Assembly: GCF_000739085.1 (NCBI RefSeq)
Contig: NZ_CP009110.1
Span: 2,604,001-2,668,000, forward strand
Length of the DNA stretch: 64,000 nucleotides
Reading direction: 5' to 3'
Origin: Amycolatopsis methanolica 239
GTDB taxonomy: Bacteria > Actinomycetota > Actinomycetes > Mycobacteriales > Pseudonocardiaceae
Below, piece by piece: positions 17,174-26,790 of the stretch. Under the pieces are notes generated by a model. It saw nothing but the letters and a program-made list of their open reading frames with translations, did no database searches and was not told the origin of the DNA. Position 1 is the stretch's first letter; every line of letters starts with the position of its first letter. Position numbers and translations under genes: made by a program.

Positions 17174-18568
17174 GTGTTCGCCGGACGCAACGTGCTCGTC
17201 GCCGGCGCCGGGGTCACCGGGCGCTCGGCCGTGCGGGCCCTGACCGAGCGTGGCGCCCGGGTCACGGTCACCGACGGCAACGCCGAGCGGCTGGCCGAGC
17301 TGGACGGCCTGGGCGCCGAACTGGCCCCGGGCCTCACCGAACCGCCCGCCGGCACCGACCTGGTGGTCACCAGCCCCGGCTGGCGGCCGACCGCGCCGCT
17401 GCTGGTCGCCTCGGCCGCCGCAGGCATCGAGGTGATCGGCGACGTCGAGCTGGCCTGGCGCGCCTCCCGGGACCTGCCGAACCCGGCCACCTGGCTCGCC
17501 GTCACCGGCACCAACGGCAAGACCACGACGGTGGGCATGCTGGAGTCGATGCTGCGTGCCGGCGGAGTGCACGCGCTGGCCTGCGGCAACATCGGCCTGC
17601 CGGTGCTGGACGCGGTGTTCGAGGGTTACGAGGCGCTGGCGGTGGAGCTGTCCAGCTTCCAGCTGCACTGGTCCTCGACGCTCGCGCCGCACGCGTCGGT
17701 GGTGCTCAACCTCGCCGAGGACCACCTGGACTGGCACGGCACGATGGAGTCCTACGCCGCCGCGAAGGGCACCATCCACGCCCACTCGAACGTCGTCGTG
17801 CACAACTCGGACGATCCGTGGTCGGTGCGGCTGGCCGGCGAGTACGCCCCCGCCGGGGCGAAGCGCGTCGGGTTCCGGCTGGACACCCCGCGGCCGGGCG
17901 AGCTGGGCCTCGTCGAGGACCTGCTGATCGACCGCGCCTACGGCCCGGACCCGCAGCACTCCGCCGACGAGCTGATCTCGGTGAGCGAGGTGCGCCCGGC
18001 GGGCCCGCACAACCTCGCCAACGCCCTCGCCGCGGCCGCGCTGGCCCGCGCCTACGGCATCGACCCCGCGGGGGTCGCCAAGGGCCTGCGCGAGTTCCAG
18101 CCGGGCGCGCACCGAGCCGTCGAGGTGGGCGAGTTCGGCGGGGTCCGCTACGTCAACGACTCCAAGGCCACCAACCCGCACGCCGCGGCCGGGTCGCTGC
18201 TCGCGCACTCCAGCGTGGTGTGGATCGCGGGCGGGCAGCTCAAGGGCGCCGCGGTCGACGAGCTGGTCGAGGTGGTCGCCGGGCGGCTGCGTGGCGTGGT
18301 GCTGATGGGCGCCGACGCCCCGGTGATCGCCGCCGCTCTCGCGCGACACGCGCCGGATGTCCCCGTCCATCGGGTCGCCTCGGGTGACGATGGGGCCATG
18401 AACGAGGCGGTCTCGGTGGCCAGCGACCTGGCCCGGCCCGGTGACGTGGTGCTGCTGGCGCCCGCCGGAGCGTCCCTGGACATGTTCCGCAACTACGCCC
18501 ATCGGGGTGACGCCTTCGCCGACGCGGTCCTGGCCCGTGCCTCGGGGTCTGCCGATGACGGTCGTTGA
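17174..18568 (+). CDS. murD: UDP-MurNAc-L-Ala:D-Glu ligase
   Basis: MurD adds D-glutamate to UDP-MurNAc-L-Ala in the cytoplasm. The 464 aa start with a Rossmann-like VLVAGAGVTGRSAVRAL segment, followed by the ATP loop GTNGKTTTVGM (about residues 115-125), ELSSFQL and the C-terminal YVNDSKATNPHAA. GTG 17174 has GGGAGG 6 bases upstream and lies 2 bases after mraY. The 3' end overlaps ftsW by 14 bases. Confidence 0.96.
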   Translation: MFAGRNVLVAGAGVTGRSAVRALTERGARVTVTDGNAERLAELDGLGAELAPGLTEPPAGTDLVVTSPGWRPTAPLLVASAAAGIEVIGDVELAWRASRDLPNPATWLAVTGTNGKTTTVGMLESMLRAGGVHALACGNIGLPVLDAVFEGYEALAVELSSFQLHWSSTLAPHASVVLNLAEDHLDWHGTMESYAAAKGTIHAHSNVVVHNSDDPWSVRLAGEYAPAGAKRVGFRLDTPRPGELGLVEDLLIDRAYGPDPQHSADELISVSEVRPAGPHNLANALAAAALARAYGIDPAGVAKGLREFQPGAHRAVEVGEFGGVRYVNDSKATNPHAAAGSLLAHSSVVWIAGGQLKGAAVDELVEVVAGRLRGVVLMGADAPVIAAALARHAPDVPVHRVASGDDGAMNEAVSVASDLARPGDVVLLAPAGASLDMFRNYAHRGDAFADAVLARASGSADDGR

Positions 18569-19979
18569 GGACAAGGAGCAGGACAGCGCGCCACGCAGAC
18601 GGGACCGGGGCGACCGGCAGAGCCCGGCGCGCGCGACGTTCACCGCGCTGACCGCGTGGCTGTCCCGTCCGCTGGCCGACTTCCACCTGGTGCTGGCCCT
18701 GACCGGCCTGCTGACGTCGATCGGCATCGTGATGGTGCTGTCGGCGTCCTCGGTGGCCTCGGTCGACCCGGACACCGGCTCGGGCGTGTACTCGCTGTTC
18801 AAGAAGCACCTGATCTTCGTGCTCACCGGGTCGGTCGTGTTCTGGGTGGCGCTGCGGATGCCGCTGAAGCGGACCCGCGCGCTGTCCTCCATGGCCGTGG
18901 TGGTGTGCCTGGCGATGCTGGCGCTGGTGCTGACGCCGCTCGGTTCGGCGGGCGGCGGCGCCCAGCGGTGGTTCGTGGTGGGCGGCTTCTCGGTGCAGCC
19001 GGTCGAGTTCACCAAGGTCGCCTTCGCGCTGTGGGGGGCGCACGTGCTGGTCACCAAGTACCACGTGCTGCACCAGTGGCGGCACCTGATGGTGCCGGTG
19101 GTGCCGGTCGCGCTGCTGATGTTCGCGCTGGTCATGGCACAGCCCAACCTGTCCGGCACGATCACGCTCGGCGTGGTGCTGCTGTCGCTGCTGTGGTTCG
19201 CCGGCGCGCCCAAGCGGCTGTTCGCGGTGATCCTGGCCGGCGGCGTCGCCGGGGCAGTGGTGCTGGCGCTGACCGCGTCCTACCGCATGTCGCGGGTGAT
19301 GTCGTTCCTGTCGCCGGGCTCGGACACCAGCGGCGCCGCGTACCAGGCCACGCAGGCCAAGTACGCGCTGGCCGACGGCGGCCTGTTCGGCAAGGGCCTC
19401 GGGCAGGGGCCGTCGAAGTGGTCCTACCTGCCCAACGTGCAGAACGACTTCATCTTCGCGGTGATCGGCGAGGAGCTCGGGTTCATCGGCTGCATCGTGG
19501 TCATCGGCCTGTTCGTCGGGCTCGCGATCGTGGGCCTGCGCATCGCCATGCGTAACCTGGACCCGTGGATCCGGATCACCGCCGGCACGCTGACGGTGTT
19601 CACGGTGTCGCAGGCCGGGATCAACATCGGCTACGTGGTCGGGCTGCTGCCCGTCACCGGCGTGACGCTGCCGCTGATCTCGGCGGGCGGCACGTCCATC
19701 TGGGTCACCATGTTCCTGATGGGCCTGCTGGCCAACGCCGCCCGGCACGAGCCGGAGTCGGTCGCGGCGCTGCGGTCGCAGGGGCCGGGCAAGTTCGGCC
19801 GCCTCCTGCGCCTGCCCGCCCCCGAGGTCTACCGGCCGCCGGCGCGGCGGCGGGGGAGCGGCCGTCCGGCACCCCGCGGTGACCGGCCATCGGGCCGCGG
19901 GGCACGATCGGCGCAGGCGCCCGAGCGCCGGCGCTCGACGCCGGCCAGACGGGGAAGTTCAGTGCGGAGAGGGACGTAG
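18555..19979 (+). CDS. ftsW: Septal peptidoglycan glycosyltransferase FtsW
   Basis: SEDS-family membrane glycosyltransferase that polymerises lipid II at the septum with FtsI. The 474 aa have about ten membrane helices between residues 40 and 410, the conserved loop around NVQNDFIFAVIGEELGF, and the late PLISAGGTSIWVTM motif. A basic Arg/Pro-rich cytoplasmic tail (about residues 430-474) follows, a feature of actinobacterial FtsW. ATG 18555 lies inside the murD 3' end. Confidence 0.95.
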   Translation: MTVVEDKEQDSAPRRRDRGDRQSPARATFTALTAWLSRPLADFHLVLALTGLLTSIGIVMVLSASSVASVDPDTGSGVYSLFKKHLIFVLTGSVVFWVALRMPLKRTRALSSMAVVVCLAMLALVLTPLGSAGGGAQRWFVVGGFSVQPVEFTKVAFALWGAHVLVTKYHVLHQWRHLMVPVVPVALLMFALVMAQPNLSGTITLGVVLLSLLWFAGAPKRLFAVILAGGVAGAVVLALTASYRMSRVMSFLSPGSDTSGAAYQATQAKYALADGGLFGKGLGQGPSKWSYLPNVQNDFIFAVIGEELGFIGCIVVIGLFVGLAIVGLRIAMRNLDPWIRITAGTLTVFTVSQAGINIGYVVGLLPVTGVTLPLISAGGTSIWVTMFLMGLLANAARHEPESVAALRSQGPGKFGRLLRLPAPEVYRPPARRRGSGRPAPRGDRPSGRGARSAQAPERRRSTPARRGSSVRRGT

Positions 19980-19985
19980 GAGCAA

Positions 19986-21089
19986 GTGAGCAAGGCGGTT
20001 ACCGGCGTGGCTCCCACCGTGGTGGTGGCGGGCGGCGGCACGGCCGGACACATCGAACCCGCGCTGGCGCTGGCCGACGCCGTGCGGCGGCTGCGGCCGG
20101 ACGCCACGGTGGTCGCACTCGGCACGTCCCGCGGGCTGGAGAACAAGCTGGTCCCGGCGCGCGGATACCCGCTGGAGCTGATCCCGCCGGTGCCGCTGCC
20201 GCGCAAGCCGACCACCGATCTGCTGCGGCTGCCGCTGAAGATCCGCGACTCGGTGAAGCAGACGCGCGAGGTGCTGGACCGGGTCGGCGCGGACGTCGTG
20301 GTCGGGTTCGGCGGTTACGTGTCGCTGCCGGCGTACTTCGCCGCGCGCGGCCGGGTGCCGATCGTGGTGCACGAGGCCAACCAGTCGCCGGGTCTGGCCA
20401 ACCGGGTCGGCGCGCGCTTCGCGAAGCGGGTCGCGGTCGCGGTGCCGGGCACGCCGCTGCCGGGCGCGGAGGTCGTGGGCATCCCGCTGCGGCGGTCGAT
20501 CACCTCGCTGGACCGGGTGGCGCTGCGGGCGGAGGCCCGCGCGCACTTCGGGCTCGACCCGGACGCGCCGACGCTGCTGGTGTTCGGCGGTTCGCAGGGC
20601 GCCCAGTCGATCAACAACGCGGTGTCCGGCGCGGCCAAGGAGCTGGCCGAGGCCGGGATCGGCGTGCTGCACGCGCACGGTCCGAAGAACAGCCTGGTCG
20701 TGCAGGAGTTCCCGGGCCGCCCGCCGTACGTGCCGGTGCCCTACCTGGAGCGGATGGACCTGGCCTACGCGGCGGCCGACGTGGTGCTGTGCCGGTCCGG
20801 CGCGATGACCGCGGCCGAGGTGTCCGCGGTCGGGCTGCCCGCGGTGTTCGTGCCGCTGCCGCACGGCAACGGCGAGCAGGCGATCAACGCCAGGCCCGCG
20901 GTGGATGCCGGCGCGGCGCTGCTGGTGCCCGACGCCGACCTGACCCCGGCGAAGGTGGCCGAGCTGGTCGTCCCGCTGGTCACCGACGCCGCCCGGGTCG
21001 CTCGGATGGGGTCGGCGGCGGTCGGGCTCGGCCACCGCGAGGCTGACGAGGTGCTGGCGCGGATCGTCCTGGAGGTGTGCGGAAAGTGA
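19986..21089 (+). CDS. murG: Lipid II-forming N-acetylglucosaminyltransferase
   Basis: MurG transfers GlcNAc from UDP-GlcNAc to lipid I at the inner membrane surface, giving lipid II. The 367 aa (GT28) show the N-terminal [18 protein letters not shown] loop, the central [14 protein letters not shown] motif that binds the donor, and the [11 protein letters not shown] helix. GTG 19986 has TAGGAG 5 bases upstream. It overlaps murC by GTGA. Length is typical. Confidence 0.97.
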   Translation: MSKAVTGVAPTVVVAGGGTAGHIEPALALADAVRRLRPDATVVALGTSRGLENKLVPARGYPLELIPPVPLPRKPTTDLLRLPLKIRDSVKQTREVLDRVGADVVVGFGGYVSLPAYFAARGRVPIVVHEANQSPGLANRVGARFAKRVAVAVPGTPLPGAEVVGIPLRRSITSLDRVALRAEARAHFGLDPDAPTLLVFGGSQGAQSINNAVSGAAKELAEAGIGVLHAHGPKNSLVVQEFPGRPPYVPVPYLERMDLAYAAADVVLCRSGAMTAAEVSAVGLPAVFVPLPHGNGEQAINARPAVDAGAALLVPDADLTPAKVAELVVPLVTDAARVARMGSAAVGLGHREADEVLARIVLEVCGK

Positions 21090-22495
21090 GCGACGTTCCC
21101 GCAGAGCTGAGCCGGGCCCACCTGATCGGGATCGGCGGCGCGGGCATGAGCGGCATCGCGCGGATCCTGCTGGCGCGCGGCGCCCGCGTGTCCGGCTCGG
21201 ACGCCAAGGACTCCCGCGCGTTCCTGACGTTGCGCGCGCAGGGCGCCGAGATCGGCATCGGGCAGCGCCCGGAGAACCTGGACGCGCTGCCCGGCGGCCC
21301 GTCCGCGGTGGTCGTGTCGACCGCGATCAAGGAGAGCAACCCGGAGCTGGTGGCCGCCCGCGAGCGCGGCATCCCGGTGCTGCACCGGGCGCAGGCGCTG
21401 GCGCTGCTGATGGCCGGGCACCGGGTCGCCTGCATCGCGGGCACGCACGGCAAGACCTCGACCACGTCCATGCTCACCGTCGCGCTGCAGCACTGTCGGC
21501 TGGACCCGTCGTTCGCGATCGGGGGCGACCTCAACGAGTCCGGCGCGAACGCCCACCACGGCGAGGGCGGGCTGTTCGTGGCCGAGGCCGACGAGAGCGA
21601 CGGGTCGTTCCTGAGCTACTCGCCGTCGGTGGCGGTGGTGACCAACGTCGAGCCGGACCACCTGGACCACCACGGCACCGCCGAGGCCTACACGGCCGTC
21701 TTCACGCAGTTCACGCGCCGGATCGAGCCGGGCGGCCTGCTGATCGTGTGCGCCGACGACGAGGCCGCGAACGCGCTGGGCGACCACGCGGCGGCCGCGG
21801 GCGTGCGGGTGCGCCGGTACGGCCGGTCGGTGACGGATCCGGGCGACGCCAAGGTGCTGGACTACCGGCCCGCCGACGGCGGCGGGATCATCCGGATCGC
21901 ACTGGACGGCCGGGAGACCGACGTGCGGGTCGCGGTTCCGGGCGAGCACATGGCCTTCAACGCCGTGGCCGCCCTGCTGGCCGGGCTGGAGCTGGGCGCG
22001 CCGCTGGACGGGCTGTCCGAGGGGCTGGCCGCGTTCGGCGGGGTGCGGCGCCGGTTCGAGTTCAAGGGCCGCGCCGGCGACGTGCGGGTCTACGACGACT
22101 ACGCCCACCACCCCACGGAGGTCGCCGCGCAGCTGCGCGCGGTGCGGCACGCGGCCGGGAGCGGCCGCGTGGTCGTGGTGTTCCAGCCGCACCTGTACTC
22201 GCGCACGAAGCTGTTCGCGGCGGAGTTCGCCGAGGCGCTGGGGCTGGCCGACGAGGTCGTGCTGCTGAATGTCTACGGCGCGCGGGAGGAGCCGGAGCCG
22301 GGTGTCAGCGGTACGTTGATCGCGGAGAAGATCACCGGCGCCGGGGTGCACTACGAGCCGGCGTTCGACCGGGCCGTGGCGCTGGCCGCGGATCTGGTCA
22401 AGCCCGGCGACCTGCTGGTCACCATGGGCGCGGGCGACGTGACGCAGCTGGGGCCGGAGATCCTGGCGGAGCTGGACCGGCGGGCCGGGGGCTAG
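21086..22495 (+). CDS. murC: UDP-MurNAc:L-alanine ligase
   Basis: First Mur ligase, adding L-alanine to UDP-MurNAc in the cytoplasm. The 469 aa carry the Gly-rich [15 protein letters not shown] (about residues 14-28), the ATP loop [11 protein letters not shown] (about residues 117-127), [10 protein letters not shown], and [14 protein letters not shown] 21086 was chosen for the GTGA overlap with murG and because the conserved region starts soon after. The stop is directly followed by the ftsQ start. Confidence 0.96.
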   Translation: MSDVPAELSRAHLIGIGGAGMSGIARILLARGARVSGSDAKDSRAFLTLRAQGAEIGIGQRPENLDALPGGPSAVVVSTAIKESNPELVAARERGIPVLHRAQALALLMAGHRVACIAGTHGKTSTTSMLTVALQHCRLDPSFAIGGDLNESGANAHHGEGGLFVAEADESDGSFLSYSPSVAVVTNVEPDHLDHHGTAEAYTAVFTQFTRRIEPGGLLIVCADDEAANALGDHAAAAGVRVRRYGRSVTDPGDAKVLDYRPADGGGIIRIALDGRETDVRVAVPGEHMAFNAVAALLAGLELGAPLDGLSEGLAAFGGVRRRFEFKGRAGDVRVYDDYAHHPTEVAAQLRAVRHAAGSGRVVVVFQPHLYSRTKLFAAEFAEALGLADEVVLLNVYGAREEPEPGVSGTLIAEKITGAGVHYEPAFDRAVALAADLVKPGDLLVTMGAGDVTQLGPEILAELDRRAGG

Positions 22496-23290
22496 GTGGC
22501 GACGCGAGCGCGGAGCGAGGAGCGCAGCAGGCCGTCCACGCGGCGGTCGTCGTCGGCGGTGCGCAGCCGCCGGGGACGGCGCCCGCTGACGGCGCGGCGG
22601 CGCACCGGCACGGGCGTCTCGCGGCGCCGCGCGCTGCGGCGCCGCTGGGTGGCGTTGCTGACCGTGCTGACGGTGGCCGGCCTGGCGTACGTCGTGTTGT
22701 TCACGTCGCTGCTGGGCGTGCGGTCGGTGGAGGTGCACGGCGCGAACAGCGTGCCGGGGGACCAGATCCTGGCCGCTGCCGCGGTGCCCGACCTGAAGCC
22801 GATGCTGTTGCTGGACACCGACGAGATCGCCGCCCGCGTGACGGCGATCCCCGGGGTGGCCACTGTGGACGTCTCCAGGTCGTGGCCGTCCACTGTAGAC
22901 ATTACGGTGACGGAGCGGACGCCGATCGGCTTCACCGCGGCGGCCGACGGGTTCCACCTGGTCGATTCCGGCGGTCTGGACTACAAGACGGTGCAGAACA
23001 AGCCGGAGGGCCTGCCGGAGGTGCAGGTGGCGGCGGTTGCCCCGGACGACCCGGTGACGCGTTCGGTGGTGGCGGTGCTCGCGACGGTGCCCGCGCCGCT
23101 GAAGGGGCAGATCACCGTCGTGCGGGCCAAGACCCCGGGCGGCGTGGAGTTCACGCTGGCCGGCGGAAAGACCGTGCGCTGGGGGAACGCGGAGAAGGCG
23201 GACCGCAAGGCGCAGGTGCTGAACGTGCTGCTGACCCGCGAGGGGCAGGTCTACGACGTCGCGAGCCCCGAGCTGCCGACCGTCTCCTGA
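22496..23290 (+). CDS. ftsQ: Cell division protein FtsQ
   Basis: Bitopic division protein linking FtsL/B to the divisome. The 264 aa have a strongly basic cytoplasmic tail (residues 1-50, many Arg), one membrane helix (about 51-71), a POTRA domain (about 74-142) and the FtsQ beta domain, ending in YDVASPELPTV. It starts at the base after the murC stop, with a G-rich stretch as the only ribosome binding signal. A strong hairpin follows, so the mraZ-ftsQ unit ends here and ftsZ has its own promoter. Confidence 0.93.
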   Translation: MATRARSEERSRPSTRRSSSAVRSRRGRRPLTARRRTGTGVSRRRALRRRWVALLTVLTVAGLAYVVLFTSLLGVRSVEVHGANSVPGDQILAAAAVPDLKPMLLLDTDEIAARVTAIPGVATVDVSRSWPSTVDITVTERTPIGFTAAADGFHLVDSGGLDYKTVQNKPEGLPEVQVAAVAPDDPVTRSVVAVLATVPAPLKGQITVVRAKTPGGVEFTLAGGKTVRWGNAEKADRKAQVLNVLLTREGQVYDVASPELPTVS

Positions 23291-23299
23291 GGACGGACA

Positions 23300-23333
23300 C
23301 GCGGTCGCACGTCGTCGAGGATGTGCGACCGCG
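23300..23333. terminator. Terminator hairpin between ftsQ and osmC
   Basis: Perfect 11-bp inverted repeat CGCGGTCGCAC / GTGCGACCGCG (23300-23310, 23323-23333), extendable by two more RNA pairs. It lies between convergent genes and can serve both strands. Confidence 0.8.
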
Positions 23334-23354
23334 GGGCCATTGTCCTACGCGGGC

Positions 23355-23789
23355 TCAGTCGAGCGCCGCGTCCAGCGTGATCGTCGTGCCGGCCAGGGCC
23401 TTCGACACCGGGCAGGTCTGCTCGGCCGTCTTCGCCAGCTCGGCGAACTTCGCCGCGTCCACGCCGGGCACGCTGGCGCGCAGGGTGATCGCGATGCCGC
23501 TGATCTCGAAGCCGCCGCCCGCGGCCGGGCCGAGCGTGACCTCGGCGCTGACGTCGATGGAGTCGGCGCGCAGGTTCTGCGATTCCAGTACGCCGGACAG
23601 GTTCATCGCCAGGCACGACGAGTGCGCGGCGGCGATGAGTTCCTCCGGGCTGGTCTGGCCCTCCGGGTTGCCCGCGCGGGTCGGGAACGACACGTCGAAC
23701 TGGCCTGCGTTCGACGAGTCGAGCGTGACGTGGCCCTTGCCGTTCTGCAGGCCGCCTTCCCAGTGGGTGGTGGCGTCGCGACTGGGCAT
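23355..23789 (-). CDS. OsmC/Ohr-family peroxidase
   Basis: Thiol peroxidase of the OsmC/Ohr family that detoxifies organic hydroperoxides, 144 aa. The two catalytic cysteines are Cys59 in HSSCLAMNL and Cys126 in QTCPVSKAL; the N-terminus (ATTHWEGGLQNGKG) matches OsmC more than Ohr. ATG 23789 has AAGGGGAA 5 bases upstream. Its promoter holds a perfect 21-base palindrome of MarR/OhrR type. It is inserted, on the opposite strand, between ftsQ and ftsZ. Confidence 0.9.
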   Translation of the reverse strand: MPSRDATTHWEGGLQNGKGHVTLDSSNAGQFDVSFPTRAGNPEGQTSPEELIAAAHSSCLAMNLSGVLESQNLRADSIDVSAEVTLGPAAGGGFEISGIAITLRASVPGVDAAKFAELAKTAEQTCPVSKALAGTTITLDAALD

Positions 23790-23829
23790 GGTGTTCCCCT
23801 TCCGTTGGATGAAGATCCTTCCGCTCACA

Positions 23830-23858
23830 AACATAGCGCGCAATTCAATTGCGCGCAA
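23830..23858 (-). promoter_or_regulatory. osmC promoter with OhrR-like operator
   Basis: On the minus strand, -35 TTGCGC (23858-23853) and -10 TATGTT (23835-23830) are 17 bases apart. A perfect odd-centred palindrome GCGCGCAATT-C-AATTGCGCGC (23836-23856) fills the spacer and part of the -35. Its core CAATTnAATTG matches the known OhrR/MarR operator core. A bound repressor would exclude RNA polymerase. The palindrome also lies 29 bases before the divergent dinB-like gene. Confidence 0.8.
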
Positions 23859-23885
23859 TACATCCACTGTGGAAAGCTGGCGGTC

Positions 23886-24380
23886 ATGATCAGAACGGAG
23901 CCGGCCTTCGACGGCGGCGAGCGCGAGCAACTCGGGGCCTTCCTGGACTTCCTGCGCGAGGCCGTCGTGCTCAAGTGCGAGGGCCTGACCGACGAGCAGG
24001 CCCGCCGCAGCCTCGTGCCGAGCGAGCTGACCACGATCGCCGGCCTGGTCGGCCACCTGACCTATGTGGAGCACCGCTGGTTCGAGGTGGTCCTCGCCGG
24101 CCGTCTCAGCCGGTGGGACGAGAAGCTGGCCGCCGACCGCGACGCGGACTTCCGCGAGGCGCTCACGATCCCGCTCGGGGACCTGGTGGCCGCTTACCGC
24201 GCGCAGTGCGCGGTAAGCCGCGAGATCGCCGCCGGGCTGACGCCGGAGACCCTCGTGTCCTTCCGGGACGGCTCGGTCAACCTGCGTTACGTGCTGATCC
24301 ACATGGTGGAGGAGACTGGGCGGCACGTCGGGCACCTCGACCTGCTGCGTGAGCTGACCGACGGCCGGACCGGCGAATGA
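23886..24380 (+). CDS. DinB-family (DUF664) protein
   Basis: Protein of 164 aa in the DinB/DUF664 superfamily, four-helix bundle proteins that usually bind a metal through three His and often act as thiol-dependent transferases. Candidate ligands are His in VGHLTYVEHRWF (about residues 57-65) and His in EETGRHVGHLDLL near the end. No reaction can be assigned. It is divergent from osmC and shares the palindromic operator region, so both may respond to the same peroxide or thiol signal. Confidence 0.82.
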   Translation: MIRTEPAFDGGEREQLGAFLDFLREAVVLKCEGLTDEQARRSLVPSELTTIAGLVGHLTYVEHRWFEVVLAGRLSRWDEKLAADRDADFREALTIPLGDLVAAYRAQCAVSREIAAGLTPETLVSFRDGSVNLRYVLIHMVEETGRHVGHLDLLRELTDGRTGE

Positions 24381-24481
24381 CGCGTCCGGCGCGGTGATTT
24401 TGCAACGCCACGGCCGACACGCGGCGTGGCTACTGGATTCCGGTTCGCCGGATCCCTACCGTCGGCGGACGGAGCGGGGAG

Positions 24482-24512
24482 TTGACATAACTCTGAACCT
24501 TGAGTTTAGGTT
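24482..24512 (+). promoter_or_regulatory. ftsZ promoter
   Basis: A consensus -35 TTGACA (24482-24487) is followed after 17 bases by TTTAGG (24505-24510), or after 19 bases by TAGGTT. The segment is AT-richer than its surroundings and holds an inverted repeat AACCT (24496-24500) / AGGTT (24508-24512) around the -10. It lies about 60 bases before ftsZ, which has AGGAAGG at the ribosome binding site. Confidence 0.75.
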
Positions 24513-24570
24513 GAGGGTTTTTCGCTCCCGGTGAGCGGTACGAGGAATTCACGATAGGAAGGCGGACCCG

Positions 24571-25857
24571 ATGACGCCCCCGCACAACTACCTCGCGGTG
24601 ATCAAGGTCGTCGGCATCGGCGGAGGCGGCGTGAACGCCGTCAACCGCATGATCGAGGTCGGCCTCAAGGGTGTCGAGTTCATCGCGATCAACACGGACG
24701 CGCAGGCGCTGCTGATGTCCGACGCCGATGTCAAGCTCGACATCGGCCGCGAGCTGACCCGCGGCCTTGGCGCCGGCGCCAACCCCGAGGTGGGGCACAA
24801 GGCCGCCGAGGACCACCGCGAGGAGATCGAGGAGGTGCTCAAGGGCGCCGACATGGTCTTCGTGACCGCGGGCGAGGGCGGTGGCACCGGCACCGGCGGC
24901 GCGCCGGTGGTCGCCTCGATCGCGCGCAAGCTGGGCGCGCTCACGATCGGCGTGGTGACCCGGCCGTTCACCTTCGAGGGCAAGCGCCGCGGCAAGCAGG
25001 CCGAGGACGGCATCCAGGCGCTGCGCAACGAGTGCGACACCCTCATCGTCATCCCCAACGACCGGTTGCTGCAGCTCGGCGACATCGGCGTCAGCCTGAT
25101 GGACGCGTTCCGCTCCGCCGACGAGGTCCTGCTCTCCGGTGTCCAGGGCATCACCGACCTGATCACCACCCCGGGTCTGATCAACCTGGACTTCGCCGAC
25201 GTGAAGAGCGTGATGTCCGGCGCGGGCAGCGCGCTGATGGGCATCGGCTCCGCCCGCGGCGAGGGCCGGGCGGTGCAGGCCGCGGAGAAGGCGATCAACT
25301 CGCCGCTGCTGGAGGCCTCGATGGAGGGCGCGCACGGCGCGCTGCTGTCCATCGCGGGCGGCTCCGACCTCGGCCTGTTCGAGATCAACGAGGCCGCCTC
25401 GCTGGTGCAGGAGGCCGCGCACCCCGAGGCGAACATCATCTTCGGGACGATCATCGACGACTCCCTCGGCGACGAGGTGCGCGTGACGGTGATCGCGGCC
25501 GGGTTCGACTCCGGCTCGCCCACCCACAAGAAGCTCGAGCCGCCCGCCGTGGGCAACCGCTCGTCCACGGCCTCGGCCGAGGCCGGGCAGGTCCGCACGC
25601 CGGCGCCCGCGGCGTCGGCGCAGCCCCCGGCCCCGCCGGCGGGTGGCGGCTTCCCGGTGACGCCGCCGCGGACGCCGCCGTCGGGCACCAACTACGGCAC
25701 GCCGCCCAGCGGGCTCCCGCAGGCCGGCGGCGGCAGCCGCGGCTACCCGGCGCCGCGCACGAGCACCAGCCAGGGCAGCCTGCCCAGCCGCGCCGTCCCG
25801 GTGACCGACGACCCGTCCGACGACGACGTGGACGTCCCGCCGTTCATGCGGCGTTGA
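24571..25857 (+). CDS. ftsZ: Cell division GTPase FtsZ
   Basis: Tubulin-like GTPase that forms the Z ring. The 428 aa hold the GTP-binding core ([15 protein letters not shown] at residues 14-28, tubulin signature GGGTGTG at 103-109), a Pro/Ser/Gly-rich linker from about residue 320, and the C-terminal peptide [11 protein letters not shown], through which partners such as SepF bind. There is no ftsA, as usual in actinobacteria; SepF, encoded 2.4 kb downstream, is expected to anchor FtsZ. It has its own promoter and a strong terminator. Confidence 0.98.
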   Translation: MTPPHNYLAVIKVVGIGGGGVNAVNRMIEVGLKGVEFIAINTDAQALLMSDADVKLDIGRELTRGLGAGANPEVGHKAAEDHREEIEEVLKGADMVFVTAGEGGGTGTGGAPVVASIARKLGALTIGVVTRPFTFEGKRRGKQAEDGIQALRNECDTLIVIPNDRLLQLGDIGVSLMDAFRSADEVLLSGVQGITDLITTPGLINLDFADVKSVMSGAGSALMGIGSARGEGRAVQAAEKAINSPLLEASMEGAHGALLSIAGGSDLGLFEINEAASLVQEAAHPEANIIFGTIIDDSLGDEVRVTVIAAGFDSGSPTHKKLEPPAVGNRSSTASAEAGQVRTPAPAASAQPPAPPAGGGFPVTPPRTPPSGTNYGTPPSGLPQAGGGSRGYPAPRTSTSQGSLPSRAVPVTDDPSDDDVDVPPFMRR

Positions 25858-25865
25858 ACCCGGCG

Positions 25866-25892
25866 CCGGGCCTGACGTGCGGTCAGGCCCGG
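25866..25892. terminator. Terminator hairpin after ftsZ
   Basis: Perfect 11-bp inverted repeat CCGGGCCTGAC / GTCAGGCCCGG with a 5-base loop, starting 8 bases after the ftsZ stop. It overlaps the last codons of the convergent gene at 25883 and can work in both directions. Confidence 0.85.
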
Positions 25893-26713
25893 TCGTACCG
25901 CTCGATCTCCTCGACGGCGAGCGCGAGCACCCGCAGCTCGTCGTCGTCCAGGGGCCACGGCGGGGCCGATTCGGCCGCTTCCAGGCGCTCGCGCGCCAGG
26001 AGCGCCAGCAGGTCCGGCACCCCCGTGCCGAGCAGCATCTCGATGAGCGGGGCCGACCAGTGCGGGTAGGGGAACCGCGCGGCGTGCCGGCTCGCCTTGG
26101 CTTCCTGCCAGATCTTCCGCGCCGCCTCGGGCCCGTCGTGGTGCGCCGCGTCGTGCAGCAGGCGGCACCAGCCGATGTCCGAGCGGTACGCGGCGCCGCC
26201 GAACTCGCCCCACACGTCGGCCTCGGCGACCTCCCGGAACAGCCGCAGCGCCGCGTCGCGGTCGCCGGCCTCGTGCCGCGCGTGGGTCTCCGCCAGCTTC
26301 ACGTTCAGGCGCTGCTCGGCGGTGGCGCCGTGCTTGGCGACGTACTCCTCGTGGTCGTGCGCGAGGTGCGCGGCGTCCTGCACCCGGTACGTGAGGTCCC
26401 ACAGCTCCTGGACCTCCTCGTCCGGGCCGCCGTGCCCCAGCGCTTCGTCGATGAGGGCGACCGCGCGGTCGTTGTGCTCGTGCATCTCGCCGGACTCGAG
26501 GAACTCGATGTCGTCCAGGTGGCCGTAGGCCCCGGCGAGCGCGAACGCGCCCCGCACCGCCGGGTCCACCTCGTCCAGGCGCTCGTCCACGGCTTCGGCG
26601 ATGCGGCCCCATCGTTCCTGTCCTGGCGGGGTGAACAGCGGGGCCAGCTCCGGCGGCAGCTTCCCGGAGGTGGCCAGTGCGCGGACGCTCGGGGGCACGG
26701 GTGGCAGGTCCAT
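25883..26713 (-). CDS. Hypothetical helical (TPR-like) protein
   Basis: Protein of 276 aa with no family recognised. It is acidic, Ala/Glu/His-rich, without signal peptide or membrane helix, and looks wholly helical with repeat-like helix pairs (for example RLNVKLAETHARHEAGDRDA, then AALRLFREVAEADVW), similar to TPR scaffolds. Codon use is like its neighbours. It lies antisense between ftsZ and pgeF, a place usually free of genes in actinobacteria. ATG 26713 was chosen because the sequence MDLPPVPPSVRAL starts the coding-like region. Confidence 0.75.
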   Translation of the reverse strand: MDLPPVPPSVRALATSGKLPPELAPLFTPPGQERWGRIAEAVDERLDEVDPAVRGAFALAGAYGHLDDIEFLESGEMHEHNDRAVALIDEALGHGGPDEEVQELWDLTYRVQDAAHLAHDHEEYVAKHGATAEQRLNVKLAETHARHEAGDRDAALRLFREVAEADVWGEFGGAAYRSDIGWCRLLHDAAHHDGPEAARKIWQEAKASRHAARFPYPHWSAPLIEMLLGTGVPDLLALLARERLEAAESAPPWPLDDDELRVLALAVEEIERYDRA

Positions 26714-26790
26714 GGCGGTGAGACCGGCCGAGCACGGCGTCCGGTTCCCAGTAGGCTCAGGGGAAACCAGGCGAGTGGAGGTAATGGGAC

